From Capnocytophaga sp. oral taxon 338 str. F0234 (GTDB taxonomy: Bacteria; Bacteroidota; Bacteroidia; Flavobacteriales; Flavobacteriaceae): a stretch of 64,000 nt of DNA. The DNA is taken from contig NZ_GL872413.1 in the NCBI RefSeq assembly GCF_000192225.1, forward strand, positions 1,152,285-1,216,284. Direction: 5' to 3'. Numbering within the stretch: the first letter of the stretch is position 1; each line of letters opens with the position of its first letter. Shown here in pieces: positions 45,323-57,415 of the stretch. The position numbers and the translations under genes were made by a program. The notes under the pieces are model-generated. The model searched no databases and had not been told where the DNA came from. It was given only the letters and a program-made list of their open reading frames with translations.

Positions 45323-47227
45323 CTATTGGAGTGTTTCTTTTAACCAATTAAAGAAGGTACGTTGCCAGAACAATCCATTTTGAGGTTGAAGCACCCAATG
45401 GTTTTCATCAGGAAAGTATAGTAACTTACTCTTAACACCTCTAAGTTGAGATGCAGTAAAAGCCTGAAAGCCTTGTTCCTCAGGTACACGATAATCCTTT
45501 CCTCCATGAATAATAAGAATAGGAGTATCCCAAGCACTCACCTTTTCAAGAGGATTGAATTCAGTATATGTCCTCTGAGCTATAGAATTATTCTTATCCC
45601 AGTAAGGACCTCCGAACTCATGATTATTAAAGAAAATTTCTTCAGTAGTACCAATCATACTTCGAGTATTGAATACACCACAATGAGCAATAAACGTTTT
45701 AAAACGCTTGTTATGAATACCAGCCAAATAATACACGGAATATCCTCCATAACTAGCCCCTACGGCTCCCAAGCGAGAGGTATCTACATAAGACTCTTTG
45801 GATATATCATCAATAGCAGCAAGATAATCACGCATAGGTTGACCTCCCCAATCACCACTAATTTCAGCATTCCAAGCCACCCCATGTCCAGGCATACCAC
45901 GTCGGTTAGGTGCTACTACTATGTACCCCTGAGAAGCCATTAACTGAAAATTCCAACGGAAACTATAGAACTGAGTAAGAGCTGACTGTGGACCTCCTTC
46001 ACAAAAGAGTAAAGTGGGGTATTTCTTTTTAGGATTAAAATTGGGCGGATACATTACCCACACTAGCATATCCTTACCATCAGAGGTCTTTACAGTACGT
46101 TCCTTTACTGGACATTTGGCAATATTCTTATATAAATCATCATTGACATGGGAAAGTTGCCTTACCTCCAAATTGGATTTTCTTCCACGCAAATTTACAG
46201 TATAAAGTTCTGTAGCTCTATTCATATCTGTACGACTTACAATAAGTAAGTCTCCTGACTGCCCTATAATATCATTGATATCAAAAATTCCCTTAGTAAT
46301 CTGCTTTGGAAAGGGATTTTTAGCAAAAGGTTCTATTTCAAAAATCTGTTGAGTCCCATCAATAGCAGCAGTAAGATATATTTTCCTTCCATCATTACTC
46401 CATATATAACTGAATACAGTATTATCCCAAGTGGCTGTAATATTTATTCTTTTTCCATTTTGAAGAATATATAAGTCATTCTTATCAGCTTCATTACCAT
46501 CTTCTTTCATACTTAGCCATGCAAGTACTCCATCTTTATTAAAAGAAGGATTTGTATCATACCCCATCATACCTTCTGTGAGATTGGTTGTAGTCTTACT
46601 AGCTATATCATACTGATAAATATCAGTATTAGTACTTACTGCATACTGAGTACCTACTTTAGCTTTGGTCACATAAAGTACTTGTTTTCCATCATTACTC
46701 CATATATAATCCTCAGGACCTCCAGAGGGTTCTTGAGGACAATAATAGGGTAATCCCTGCATAATATCCGTTTGTACTCCTGTAGCTATATTTTCTATAA
46801 ACACATGATTATAAGTTCCCTCATTCCATTTATCCCAATGGCGATGATCTAATCCTTCATAGATCCTCCCAGAGGATTTTCCCAAATCTTTATAAAAATC
46901 CTTAGCAAGTACAGAGTTGATTTTTACCGTCTTGTCGAATAGTTTAAAACTCTTGTCTGCGTTGAACTTAGTAGTTAAGTTCTCCATTTGTTCTTTGGTG
47001 ATCGGAATTGGTTTTCCTCCCTTTACAGCGAGCTTATAATACTCCTTTTTGAAAGAATTCTCAGCGATATCTGGTGTGGTAACGCTTAGGAGTACATAAT
47101 TTTTGTCAGAAGTGAGTCCAATACCGCTCACACGATGTAACTCCCATAATTTCTCAGGAGTAAGCAATTGCTGTGAATACGTACTATACACCATAAATAA
47201 TGCTAGTATTAGTATAATTTTTCTCAT
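45323..47227 (-). CDS. S9-family peptidase (prolyl oligopeptidase / acylaminoacyl-peptidase type)
   Basis: A 634-residue exported serine peptidase. A signal peptide (RKIILILALFMVYSTYSQ) is followed by a WD-like propeller over residues about 30-370 (repeated YIWSNDGKQVLYVT, YIWSNDGRKIYLTA) and an alpha/beta hydrolase domain. The catalytic Ser is in GASYGGYS, Asp in HGGKDYRVP, and His in DENHWVL. It probably degrades short peptides in the periplasm, in keeping with the proteolytic metabolism of this group. It lies 57 bases after dnaJ on the same strand; read-through from grpE-dnaJ is possible. Confidence 0.92.
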   Translation of the reverse strand: MRKIILILALFMVYSTYSQQLLTPEKLWELHRVSGIGLTSDKNYVLLSVTTPDIAENSFKKEYYKLAVKGGKPIPITKEQMENLTTKFNADKSFKLFDKTVKINSVLAKDFYKDLGKSSGRIYEGLDHRHWDKWNEGTYNHVFIENIATGVQTDIMQGLPYYCPQEPSGGPEDYIWSNDGKQVLYVTKAKVGTQYAVSTNTDIYQYDIASKTTTNLTEGMMGYDTNPSFNKDGVLAWLSMKEDGNEADKNDLYILQNGKRINITATWDNTVFSYIWSNDGRKIYLTAAIDGTQQIFEIEPFAKNPFPKQITKGIFDINDIIGQSGDLLIVSRTDMNRATELYTVNLRGRKSNLEVRQLSHVNDDLYKNIAKCPVKERTVKTSDGKDMLVWVMYPPNFNPKKKYPTLLFCEGGPQSALTQFYSFRWNFQLMASQGYIVVAPNRRGMPGHGVAWNAEISGDWGGQPMRDYLAAIDDISKESYVDTSRLGAVGASYGGYSVYYLAGIHNKRFKTFIAHCGVFNTRSMIGTTEEIFFNNHEFGGPYWDKNNSIAQRTYTEFNPLEKVSAWDTPILIIHGGKDYRVPEEQGFQAFTASQLRGVKSKLLYFPDENHWVLQPQNGLFWQRTFFNWLKETLQ

Positions 47228-47284
47228 GATATATATAATTAGAAATTTTTCTCATGATTTTTAGGAAAATAACCAATTCACTAG

Positions 47285-48406
47285 TCAGGAAAACATATCT
47301 CTGACTTTTTCAAAAAAACTTTTCTCAGTTTTATCAGGCTGAGGGGTAAAGTTATCATCCTCCAACATTTTTTGGAAAAAACTTTTCTGTTCCTTAGTAA
47401 GAGTTCTAGGGGTCCAAACATTTACATGTACCAACAAATCTCCTGTACTATATTCATTAATATTAGGAAGCCCTTTTCCTTTAAGCCGAAGAATCTTTCC
47501 TGATTGAATACCTTCTTCTAATTTGATACGTACCTTCCCAGTTGCGGTCTCTATATCCTTTGAAGTTCCTAGAACAGCCTCAGGCATACTTATATAAAGA
47601 TCTAAATGAAGGTTATCACCTTCTCTCTTAAGGGTTTTGTGCTCTATTTCTTCAATAATAACTAATAAATCACCAGGAATACTATTACTACCAGGAGCAT
47701 CATTTCCCTTTCCAGGAACTTTTAACTGCATTCCTTCCATTACTCCTGCTGGAATCTTAATAGATACTGTCTCTTCTATATTTTTTAGCCCTTGAGAATC
47801 AGCTCCATCAGGTCTCTTGTCAATCACCTCTCCACTTCCTCCACAAGTAGGACAAGGAGAAGAAGATTGCATACGACCTAAAATAGTATTTACTTCACGA
47901 ATAATACTACCATTACCATGACAGGTACTACATGTTTTATAAGTAACTCCTTCAGCCTTAACTTTTCGCTGTACTTTTACTTTCTTTTCAACTCCTGTAG
48001 CAATATCAGCCAAATTGAGTTTTACTCGAATACGTAAGTCACCTCCTTTTACACGATAAGAGCGTGAGTTTCCACCACCAAAACCACCAAAACCACCAAA
48101 ACCGCTAAAGTGCCCACCAAAGATATCCCCAAAGTTACGGAAAATATCTTCCATAGTACTACTATAACCACCACCCGTACTACCTTCAAAGGCAGCATGT
48201 CCAAACTGATCATATTGAGCACGTTTTTGCTCATCACTTAATATCTCATAAGCTTCAGCTGCTTCCTTAAATTTTTCTTCGGCTTCCTTATCTCCTGGAT
48301 TTTTATCAGGATGATATTCCAAAGCTTTTTTACGGTAGGCCTTTTTTATCTCAGCAGTGCTTGCATTCTTGCTAACACCTAATACTTCGTAATAATCTCT
48401 TTTCAT
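47285..48406 (-). CDS. dnaJ: Chaperone DnaJ
   Basis: A 373-residue Hsp40 co-chaperone. The J domain is residues 1-70 ([23 protein letters not shown] within [10 protein letters not shown]), followed by a Gly/Phe-rich region ([16 protein letters not shown]). The zinc-finger region shows only two CxxCxGxG-type repeats ([18 protein letters not shown]) instead of four, which I believe is normal for flavobacterial DnaJ. C-terminal substrate-binding domains follow ([21 protein letters not shown]). It starts 22 bases after grpE. Confidence 0.96.
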   Translation of the reverse strand: MKRDYYEVLGVSKNASTAEIKKAYRKKALEYHPDKNPGDKEAEEKFKEAAEAYEILSDEQKRAQYDQFGHAAFEGSTGGGYSSTMEDIFRNFGDIFGGHFSGFGGFGGFGGGNSRSYRVKGGDLRIRVKLNLADIATGVEKKVKVQRKVKAEGVTYKTCSTCHGNGSIIREVNTILGRMQSSSPCPTCGGSGEVIDKRPDGADSQGLKNIEETVSIKIPAGVMEGMQLKVPGKGNDAPGSNSIPGDLLVIIEEIEHKTLKREGDNLHLDLYISMPEAVLGTSKDIETATGKVRIKLEEGIQSGKILRLKGKGLPNINEYSTGDLLVHVNVWTPRTLTKEQKSFFQKMLEDDNFTPQPDKTEKSFFEKVRDMFS

Positions 48407-48427
48407 CTAAAACATTAACCAAAAGGA

Positions 48428-49123
48428 CTATTGTCCCACAACTACTTTAGGATAACGAATAATTTTACCCCCCAACTTATATCCTTTTTCTATTACATCA
48501 ATAATTTTCCCTTTCAATTCTGGTGAAGGAGCAGCTACTTGGGTGATAGCTTCATGAATTTCACTATCAAAGGGGTCAGAAACAGAGACCTTGATCTCTT
48601 CCAATCCCTTTGATTGTAGTGTTTTAAAGAATTTACTATGAATAAGCTCTACACCCTTTAATAAGTTTTCATCACCTGATTTTGAGATTTCCACTAAGGC
48701 TCTATCAAAATCATCTAAAATAGGGAGCATAGCCTGTATGACATCTTGTCCTGCCGATTTAAATAACTCTATACGTTCTCTGGTTGTTCGTTTCTTATAA
48801 TTTTCAAATTCCGCAAAAAGACGAGTGAATTTATCTTTTTCCTTATGGAGTTCAGCTTCTAAGATGGAAATTGCCTCATCTGCTTCCGCAGTGTTATCAA
48901 ATTGTTTTCCGGAAAAGTCAGGCTCAAGTGTATTATCTCTTAAATCAATATTTTCTTCAACAGAATTTTCTGGCTCTACAACTAATGGCTCCTCATTGAC
49001 CTCTTGATGAACAGGGTTACTATCATGCTCTTCATCTATAATTTCAGCATCTTGAAATTCTTCATCATGTATTCCATCAGTATAAAAATCACTATTAGTA
49101 TTATGGGTATGTTCTATAATCAT
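48428..49123 (-). CDS. grpE: Nucleotide exchange factor GrpE
   Basis: A 231-residue co-chaperone that releases ADP from DnaK. An acidic, Glu-rich N-terminus (residues 10-75) precedes a long helix (EAELHKEKDKFTRLFAEFENYKKRTTRER) and the beta-domain (SDPFDSEIHEAI, GYKLGGKIIRYPKVVV). I chose the ATG at 49123 because the -7 box at 49163-49170 overlaps the alternative upstream start at 49165. First gene of grpE-dnaJ; dnaK is not in the window. Confidence 0.94.
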   Translation of the reverse strand: MIIEHTHNTNSDFYTDGIHDEEFQDAEIIDEEHDSNPVHQEVNEEPLVVEPENSVEENIDLRDNTLEPDFSGKQFDNTAEADEAISILEAELHKEKDKFTRLFAEFENYKKRTTRERIELFKSAGQDVIQAMLPILDDFDRALVEISKSGDENLLKGVELIHSKFFKTLQSKGLEEIKVSVSDPFDSEIHEAITQVAAPSPELKGKIIDVIEKGYKLGGKIIRYPKVVVGQ

Positions 49124-49162
49124 TGTCCTCAATTTTTTTAAATTTTGTATCAAAAACTTTGC

Positions 49163-49170
49163 CAAATATA
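49163..49170 (-). promoter_or_regulatory. -7 promoter box TATATTTG for grpE-dnaJ
   Basis: Minus-strand TAnnTTTG 40 bases before the grpE ATG. Confidence 0.5.
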
Positions 49171-49194
49171 AAAAATGACAAAATGGCAGAATTT

Positions 49195-49947
49195 CTATTT
49201 TTCTCTTTTTCTATGATATCTCCTATGCTTTCTCTTTTTATATCTGAAACGTAAATCATCATAGTAAAGCCCTAACAAGAGGATAACTATAGCAAAAAAT
49301 AAAGTTTGGAGTCCGAGGCTCATTTCTACATACGCAAAACCTGCAAAAAAGCCTCCTAAAAAGAAGAAAATAACAATAAAAAGACGTAACTTAATACTAT
49401 TTTTTATCTTTTTTTCTTGTTCTAAATAATTATTTCTTCTTAAATAGAAAAGCTGAGATAGTTCAATGCCTAAATCCGTAAAGAGTCCTGTAAGATGCGT
49501 AGTACGTACCGTTGCATTAGAAATTTTAGTCACAAAAGAATTCTGTAATCCCATAGCATAAAGAAGCATAAAAGTAGTTGCTTCGTGCGGAAATTCTTCA
49601 AAAATATAGTTCAACAGAATTACCGATCCTAATACTAAACACTCCAATAAGGTTGGGCGAAAGTATTTATTTTGTTTTTTATAATAATTAGCATCTTCTA
49701 TAAGCCATCCAGAAGTAAAAGATCCCAAAAGGAAACAAACGATATAAAATAAGTAGATTGTTCCTTTCCAGAACTCAGCTATGGACATATCATAGATAAA
49801 AAAAGCAAAATGTCCTGTTACATTAGTTGTTAATCTACTTAAAAAAAGAAAACCTGTTACATTGACTATACCTGCCACAAAGGAAAGTACTACAGCTATT
49901 TCTAAGTTGTTTTTAGCAGAACGCTTTTTGCCCTGATGCCTAAACAT
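49195..49947 (-). CDS. DUF1275 / YoaK-family membrane protein
   Basis: A 250-residue membrane protein with about six TM helices. The family signature is visible: FVAGIVNVTGFLFLSRLTTNVTGH, then MGLQNSFVTKISNATVRTTHLTGLFTDLG. The C-terminus is strongly basic (RFRYKKRKHRRYHRKREK). Function in this family is not established. It lies 35 bases after pheS on the same strand, so it may be co-transcribed. Confidence 0.85.
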   Translation of the reverse strand: MFRHQGKKRSAKNNLEIAVVLSFVAGIVNVTGFLFLSRLTTNVTGHFAFFIYDMSIAEFWKGTIYLFYIVCFLLGSFTSGWLIEDANYYKKQNKYFRPTLLECLVLGSVILLNYIFEEFPHEATTFMLLYAMGLQNSFVTKISNATVRTTHLTGLFTDLGIELSQLFYLRRNNYLEQEKKIKNSIKLRLFIVIFFFLGGFFAGFAYVEMSLGLQTLFFAIVILLLGLYYDDLRFRYKKRKHRRYHRKREK

Positions 49948-49982
49948 TATGAAAAATATTAGAGTTTCTCAGAAAACAAAAC

Positions 49983-51005
49983 TTATATAGAACTTTTAAA
50001 TTGTTCCAAGAAACGTATATCATTTTCATAAAAAGTGCGAATATCTCCTATTTGATACAAAAGCATGGCTACCCGTTCTATTCCTATTCCAAAAGCAAAT
50101 CCATTATATTCATTAGGATCAATTTGACAGTTTGTTAGCACATTAGGATCTGTCATTCCACATCCCATAATTTCAAGCCAACCTGTTCCTTTAGTGATTC
50201 TATAATCAATTTCATTATTAAGTCCCCAATAGATATCCATCTCAGCACTAGGTTCAGTAAAGGGAAAATAAGAAGGACGTAATCGGATTTTGGATTTCCC
50301 GAACATTTCCTTAGTAAAATATATAAGTGTTTGTTTTAGATCAGCAAAAGAAACATTCTTATCTATATACAACCCTTCTATTTGATGAAAGAGACAGTGA
50401 GAACGTGCTGAAATATCCTCATTACGATAGACCCTACCAGGAGCAATAATACGTATAGGAGGACGATTTGCTTCCATATAACGGGTCTCCACAGAACTAG
50501 TATGGGTATGAAGTAGAATGTCAGGATTAGTTTGTATAAAGAAAGTATCCTGCATATCACGAGCAGGATGATATTCGGGTAAATTGAGGGCAGTAAAGTT
50601 ATGCCAATCATCTTCTATTTCAGGACCTTCAGCTATACTAAAACCAATATTAGAAAAGATGTCAATAATCCTATTCTTAATTAATGAAATAGGATGGCGC
50701 CCACCTATAGTAATAGGGAAAGCAGGACGTGTAAGGTCATTATTGTTTTGTATAGTCAAATCTTGACCATTCATCTTCTCTTTTAAAGTATTGATCTTAG
50801 CTTCTGCTTTGCTTTTCAATTCATTGATAATCTGTCCAAAACTTTTCTTTTCTTCCTTAGGTACTTCCTTAAATTGAGTAAAAAACTCATTAAGTAATCC
50901 TTTTTTCCCAAAGTATTCAATACGGAATTGTTCTAATTCTTCTTTCTTCTCAGTAGTAAAAGCCTCTACTCGAGCAATATGTTCCTTTATCTTATCTATA
51001 ATCAT
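49983..51005 (-). CDS. pheS: Phenylalanyl-tRNA synthetase alpha subunit
   Basis: A 340-residue catalytic subunit. The N-terminal coiled coil (residues 1-90) includes [15 protein letters not shown]. The class II core shows GRHPISLI, the motif 2 region [25 protein letters not shown]-like [13 protein letters not shown], and motif 3 [14 protein letters not shown]. pheT is not adjacent, which is common in Bacteroidetes. It follows rpiB by 21 bases. Confidence 0.96.
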   Translation of the reverse strand: MIIDKIKEHIARVEAFTTEKKEELEQFRIEYFGKKGLLNEFFTQFKEVPKEEKKSFGQIINELKSKAEAKINTLKEKMNGQDLTIQNNNDLTRPAFPITIGGRHPISLIKNRIIDIFSNIGFSIAEGPEIEDDWHNFTALNLPEYHPARDMQDTFFIQTNPDILLHTHTSSVETRYMEANRPPIRIIAPGRVYRNEDISARSHCLFHQIEGLYIDKNVSFADLKQTLIYFTKEMFGKSKIRLRPSYFPFTEPSAEMDIYWGLNNEIDYRITKGTGWLEIMGCGMTDPNVLTNCQIDPNEYNGFAFGIGIERVAMLLYQIGDIRTFYENDIRFLEQFKSSI

Positions 51006-51026
51006 AAAAAGCTAATTTCGTTGTGG

Positions 51027-51449
51027 TTATATTTTTTCTATTCGACGTAAGTGTCTACCTCCTTCAAAATCCGTCATAAGGAAAGTTTTCACTATTTCTA
51101 TAGCTTGTTCTTGAGCAGTAAAACGTGCAGGAATAGCTATTACATTAGCGTCATTATGTTGGCGAGCTAAAGAAGCAATTTCTTTAGTCCAACATAAGGC
51201 ACAACGCACTTTAATATGTTTATTCACGGTCATAGCTACTCCATTTCCACTACCACAGATAACAATTCCATAATCAGCTTCTCCCTTATCCATTATCTCT
51301 CCTACAGGATGAGCAAAATCAGGGTAATCTACACTCTTTGTATCATCAGTGCCAACATTTATTACTTGATAGTTTTTCGATAATAGGTAATCAACAATTG
51401 CTTTCTTGTAAAGTGTACCTGCATGATCATTTCCAATAACAATTTTCAT
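51027..51449 (-). CDS. rpiB: Ribose-5-phosphate isomerase B
   Basis: A 140-residue RpiB/LacAB-family sugar isomerase interconverting ribose-5-phosphate and ribulose-5-phosphate. Features: IGNDHAGTLYKKAI, DYPDFAHPVGE, the catalytic Cys in GIVICGSGNGVAM and the phosphate-binding HND in ARQHNDANVIAIPAR. First gene of the likely rpiB-pheS-DUF1275 transcript, with a -7 box 20 bases upstream. Confidence 0.93.
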   Translation of the reverse strand: MKIVIGNDHAGTLYKKAIVDYLLSKNYQVINVGTDDTKSVDYPDFAHPVGEIMDKGEADYGIVICGSGNGVAMTVNKHIKVRCALCWTKEIASLARQHNDANVIAIPARFTAQEQAIEIVKTFLMTDFEGGRHLRRIEKI

Positions 51450-51468
51450 TAGTCTGTCTTTTAGGGTG

Positions 51469-51476
51469 CAAAGTTA
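51469..51476 (-). promoter_or_regulatory. -7 promoter box TAACTTTG for rpiB
   Basis: Minus-strand TAnnTTTG 20 bases before the rpiB ATG. Confidence 0.55.
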
Positions 51477-51519
51477 CATTTTTTTTACTACTTTTGAAAT
51501 TTATTGTAAAGAAAAATTG

Positions 51520-51527
51520 TATCTTTG
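51520..51527 (+). promoter_or_regulatory. -7 promoter box TATCTTTG
   Basis: TAnnTTTG 59 bases before the MBL hydrolase ATG at 51586; it excludes the longer in-frame start at 51466. Confidence 0.5.
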
Positions 51528-51585
51528 CCGTAAGATTTTTTCCCTTGAAAAGGGATCAAAAAACAAATTAGAAAAATTAAAATTA

Positions 51586-52356
51586 ATGAAACTTACCTTC
51601 TTAGGTACAGGTACTTCTCAGGGAGTACCTGTGATAGGCATGAATACTCCTGTAGCACGAAGTAAAGATAAGAAAGATAAGCGGCTACGTACTTCGGTTT
51701 TACTCTCTTGGGGAGGAGTCAATGTAAATATAGACTGTTCTCCTGATTTTCGTCAACAAATGTTACGACACAAAGTACAACACTTAGAGGCTATTCTCTT
51801 CACTCATGAACATGCTGATCATACAGCAGGGTTAGATGATATACGTCCTTTTGTACTCAAACAAGGAGATATGCCTATCTATGGACTTCCCAGAGTGATT
51901 GAACAGCTTCGCATACGCTTTGCTTATATCTTCGCTAAAGAGAATCGGTATGCAGGTGCTCCTTCAGTGAAAGTTACTGAAATAGAGGATTATACTCCTT
52001 TTCTTCTTTTTGGTAAGAAAGTAACCCCCATTTCCATACAACATGGAACACTTCCTATTATAGGATACCGTATAGGTAATTTGGCTTATATCACTGATGC
52101 TAAGTATATAAATGAAAAAGAACTTTCTAAATTTTATAAAGTAGATACTCTTGTGCTCAATGCTTTACGTAAAGCTCCTCATCCTACTCATCTAAACTTA
52201 GATGAAGCACTCACTATCATCAGAGAAGTGTGTCCACGTCAGGCATTTCTTACTCACATGAGCCAAACTATGGGATTCCATGCCAAAGTACAAAAAGAAC
52301 TTCCTTCACAAGTATTTTTAGCCTATGATAATTTAACAATTAAAGTAAAAGAATAA
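51586..52356 (+). CDS. MBL-fold metallohydrolase (PhnP-like)
   Basis: A 256-residue metallo-beta-lactamase-fold hydrolase. It begins KLTFLGTGTSQGVPVIG. The metal-binding motif is FTHEHADHTAGLDD, with later ligands in ISIQHG, ITDAKYI and LTHMSQT. The closest described relatives are PhnP-type phosphodiesterases acting on cyclic phosphates; the actual substrate is unknown. No phosphonate genes are near. It is convergent with the GH97 gene. Confidence 0.88.
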   Translation: MKLTFLGTGTSQGVPVIGMNTPVARSKDKKDKRLRTSVLLSWGGVNVNIDCSPDFRQQMLRHKVQHLEAILFTHEHADHTAGLDDIRPFVLKQGDMPIYGLPRVIEQLRIRFAYIFAKENRYAGAPSVKVTEIEDYTPFLLFGKKVTPISIQHGTLPIIGYRIGNLAYITDAKYINEKELSKFYKVDTLVLNALRKAPHPTHLNLDEALTIIREVCPRQAFLTHMSQTMGFHAKVQKELPSQVFLAYDNLTIKVKE

Positions 52357-52388
52357 GAGACTCTTTAACAATAGCTTTCCGTATATAT

Positions 52389-55021
<2,633 letters not shown>

Positions 55022-55041
55022 ATAATTTTTAAATTAAGAGA

Positions 55042-55590
55042 TTATTTAGAAAGTATCCACCCTTCTTTTTCTTGATATCTAGCTTTAAATTTCTTCTGGA
55101 TAAAATCCTGTCCACCTATTTTCTTACTTAGAAAACTGAAGGGAGTTTCTTTTTTCTGCAGGGTAGCAGTAATGGTAGCATTTTTTTCATTTTTTTGTTC
55201 TACATTTATTTCATCAGCTAAAACATATTCAAGAGTTTTGACTTTGGCACGTGTCTCTTTAAGTTCTGTTACATAAGGGAGCGCCTTATCTGTACACTTG
55301 ATATTCACTACCCATACGCTATCATTCGAGAGCCATTTCTTCTTTACTTTGATCTCTTCTATAGAGATATAATCATCTTCTTCTAACTTTTTAAGTTGTT
55401 TGATTTTTTCTCCATCTTTTTGGGTACGATACTTTACTTCTCCCAAAGTGAAGTGAGCAGTTTCATACATAGGTTTTGCCTGCAAGGATTCTTCTACTAA
55501 TATTTTTGCTTGAGAAGAGGATAGTTTTCCATCAGAACAAGCTATAAGAATTAGAAGACTTCCTAAAATAATAAAAAAATATTTTTTCAT
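55042..55590 (-). CDS. Hypothetical lipoprotein
   Basis: A 182-residue predicted lipoprotein with lipobox LLILIAC followed by Ser-Asp. The body alternates charged strands and helices (LVEESLQAKPMYETAHFTLGEVKY, VWVVNIKCTD) and ends in QEKEGWILSK, which suggests a small NTF2- or cystatin-like fold; I cannot assign one. It lies 27 bases after the ABC exporter gene. Confidence 0.5.
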   Translation of the reverse strand: MKKYFFIILGSLLILIACSDGKLSSSQAKILVEESLQAKPMYETAHFTLGEVKYRTQKDGEKIKQLKKLEEDDYISIEEIKVKKKWLSNDSVWVVNIKCTDKALPYVTELKETRAKVKTLEYVLADEINVEQKNEKNATITATLQKKETPFSFLSKKIGGQDFIQKKFKARYQEKEGWILSK

Positions 55591-55617
55591 AAAAATTTCA
55601 TTTTTAATTTATTATGT

Positions 55618-57363
55618 TTATTCAATAACTTGGGTATCATAATAATTACGATAACTTTCATTTTGAGTATAGAGCTCTGTGTGTGTTCCTTTTCCTATAA
55701 GTTTTCCCTTGTCCAAGAAGAGAATAAAATCAGCATTTCTAGCTACTGATACACGGTGACTAACAATAATACGAGTACTTTGTTGTGCTACCTGAGAAAG
55801 GTTATGTAGGATTTTTTCTTCAGTATCAGTATCCACAGCAGAGAGGCAATCATCAAAAAGATATATCTGAGCATCTTTAATTAAAGCTCTAGCAATAGAT
55901 ACTCGTTGACGCTGTCCTCCACTGAGAGAAATACCTCGTTCTCCTAATATAGTCTTATATCCGTTCTTAAAATCTATAATATTATCATGTACTTGGGCAA
56001 GTTTAGCCACAGCAATGATTTCTTCTTCAGTAGCATTTTCTTTACCAAACTTAATATTATTCTCAATAGTGTCTGAAAAGAGAAAAGAATCCTGTGGAAT
56101 AACTGAGATAGATTTTCGCAAATCATTCAAGTTAAGCGTCCTTATATCTTGATTATCTATAAATATATGTCCTTCCTGCGTATCATATATACGAGTGATT
56201 AGGTCTAAAATAGTGGACTTTCCGGATCCAGTCCTTCCAATAATAGCAATGCTTTTCCCCTTTGGAATATGAAAAGAAATATTCTTCAAAGCTGTAATTT
56301 GGGTATCAGGATAAGTAAAAGTTACTCCTTCAAAACGAATATCTCCCCTGATAGGGGTATGTTTTAAGGTAGGCGTTTCAATATCATTTTTCTCATGCAA
56401 AAATTCATTAATGCGTCCTTGAGAAGCTTCTGCTTGTTGGACTATATTACTTACCCAACCTACTGTAGCCACAGGCCATGTAAGCATCATTACATAGATA
56501 GTAAATTCCGTAATTACTCCAATGGAATCAATTTCATTGTTAATATATAAATACCCACCAATAAAGATAACAAAAATAACGCTAATACCAATGAGGAATA
56601 CCATAATAGGAAAGAACCAAGCCTCTATCCGTAGTAATTCTAAGTTTTTCTCACGTCCTTTTTGACTAAGAATTTCCATATTTTTTTGTATTTCTTTTTC
56701 CATAACAAAAGCCTTTATAGTATGAATACCTGAGAAAGTCTCCTGTGAGAAGGAAGAAATATCAGAAAGAAATCGTTGTACTTCAATAGTTTTAAGATTT
56801 ATTTTTTTACTTATAAAATAAACAAGTATCGCTAAAATAGGTAATGGAAACAGTGCATAGGTAGCTAATGTAGGGGACGTATAGAACATTAAAGGAATAC
56901 TACAGACAAAAAGAGTAATTGTCTGTACACTGTACATCAGTGCAGGTCCTGTATACATACGAACTTTACCCACATCTTCACTAATACGATTCATTAAATC
57001 TCCCGTGCGATTTTGTTTATAAAAACGCTGAGAAAGAACTTGATACTTTTGATAAATTTCATTTTTCATATCAAATTCTATATAACGGGAAACATTGATA
57101 ATCAGTTGTCGCATCCAAAAAGTGAAAAAGCCAGAAAGTAAGGCTGAACCAATAATAATCAAACAGAAGAAGAAAAGTTCTCTTCCTAATCCTCCTTGAG
57201 GATTAGGATTTTTCAAATAATCTTCTACTACTTTTATGGCATATTGTACACTCTTAGGCATCACTAAGGAAAAAAGCCGTGCCACAATGGTAATGAATAC
57301 TCCTAAAATAAGTTTTTTTCGGTATTTATAGAAATATTTATTTACGTAGGCTAAGTGTTTCAT
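55618..57363 (-). CDS. ABC exporter, fused permease-ATPase half-transporter
   Basis: A 581-residue type IV ABC exporter. The six-TM permease domain is residues about 15-310, with the coupling region QRFYKQNRTGDLMNRISEDV. The ATPase domain is residues 335-570: Walker A GRTGSGKST, signature LSGGQRQRVSIARAL, H-loop VSHRVS. Walker B reads YLFDDCLSAVD, with Asp in place of the catalytic Glu, as in the degenerate half of heterodimeric exporters (MdlA/YheI-like). No second half-transporter gene is adjacent. The ATG at 57363 is chosen because the -7 box at 57381-57388 leaves the longer start at 57381 untranscribed. Confidence 0.9.
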   Translation of the reverse strand: MKHLAYVNKYFYKYRKKLILGVFITIVARLFSLVMPKSVQYAIKVVEDYLKNPNPQGGLGRELFFFCLIIIGSALLSGFFTFWMRQLIINVSRYIEFDMKNEIYQKYQVLSQRFYKQNRTGDLMNRISEDVGKVRMYTGPALMYSVQTITLFVCSIPLMFYTSPTLATYALFPLPILAILVYFISKKINLKTIEVQRFLSDISSFSQETFSGIHTIKAFVMEKEIQKNMEILSQKGREKNLELLRIEAWFFPIMVFLIGISVIFVIFIGGYLYINNEIDSIGVITEFTIYVMMLTWPVATVGWVSNIVQQAEASQGRINEFLHEKNDIETPTLKHTPIRGDIRFEGVTFTYPDTQITALKNISFHIPKGKSIAIIGRTGSGKSTILDLITRIYDTQEGHIFIDNQDIRTLNLNDLRKSISVIPQDSFLFSDTIENNIKFGKENATEEEIIAVAKLAQVHDNIIDFKNGYKTILGERGISLSGGQRQRVSIARALIKDAQIYLFDDCLSAVDTDTEEKILHNLSQVAQQSTRIIVSHRVSVARNADFILFLDKGKLIGKGTHTELYTQNESYRNYYDTQVIE

Positions 57364-57380
57364 TGTAATAAAATAGGGCA

Positions 57381-57388
57381 CAAAGGTA
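57381..57388 (-). promoter_or_regulatory. -7 promoter box TACCTTTG
   Basis: Minus-strand TAnnTTTG 18 bases before the ABC exporter ATG. Confidence 0.55.
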
Positions 57389-57415
57389 GAAAATAATTAC
57401 GAAATACCAAGACCA

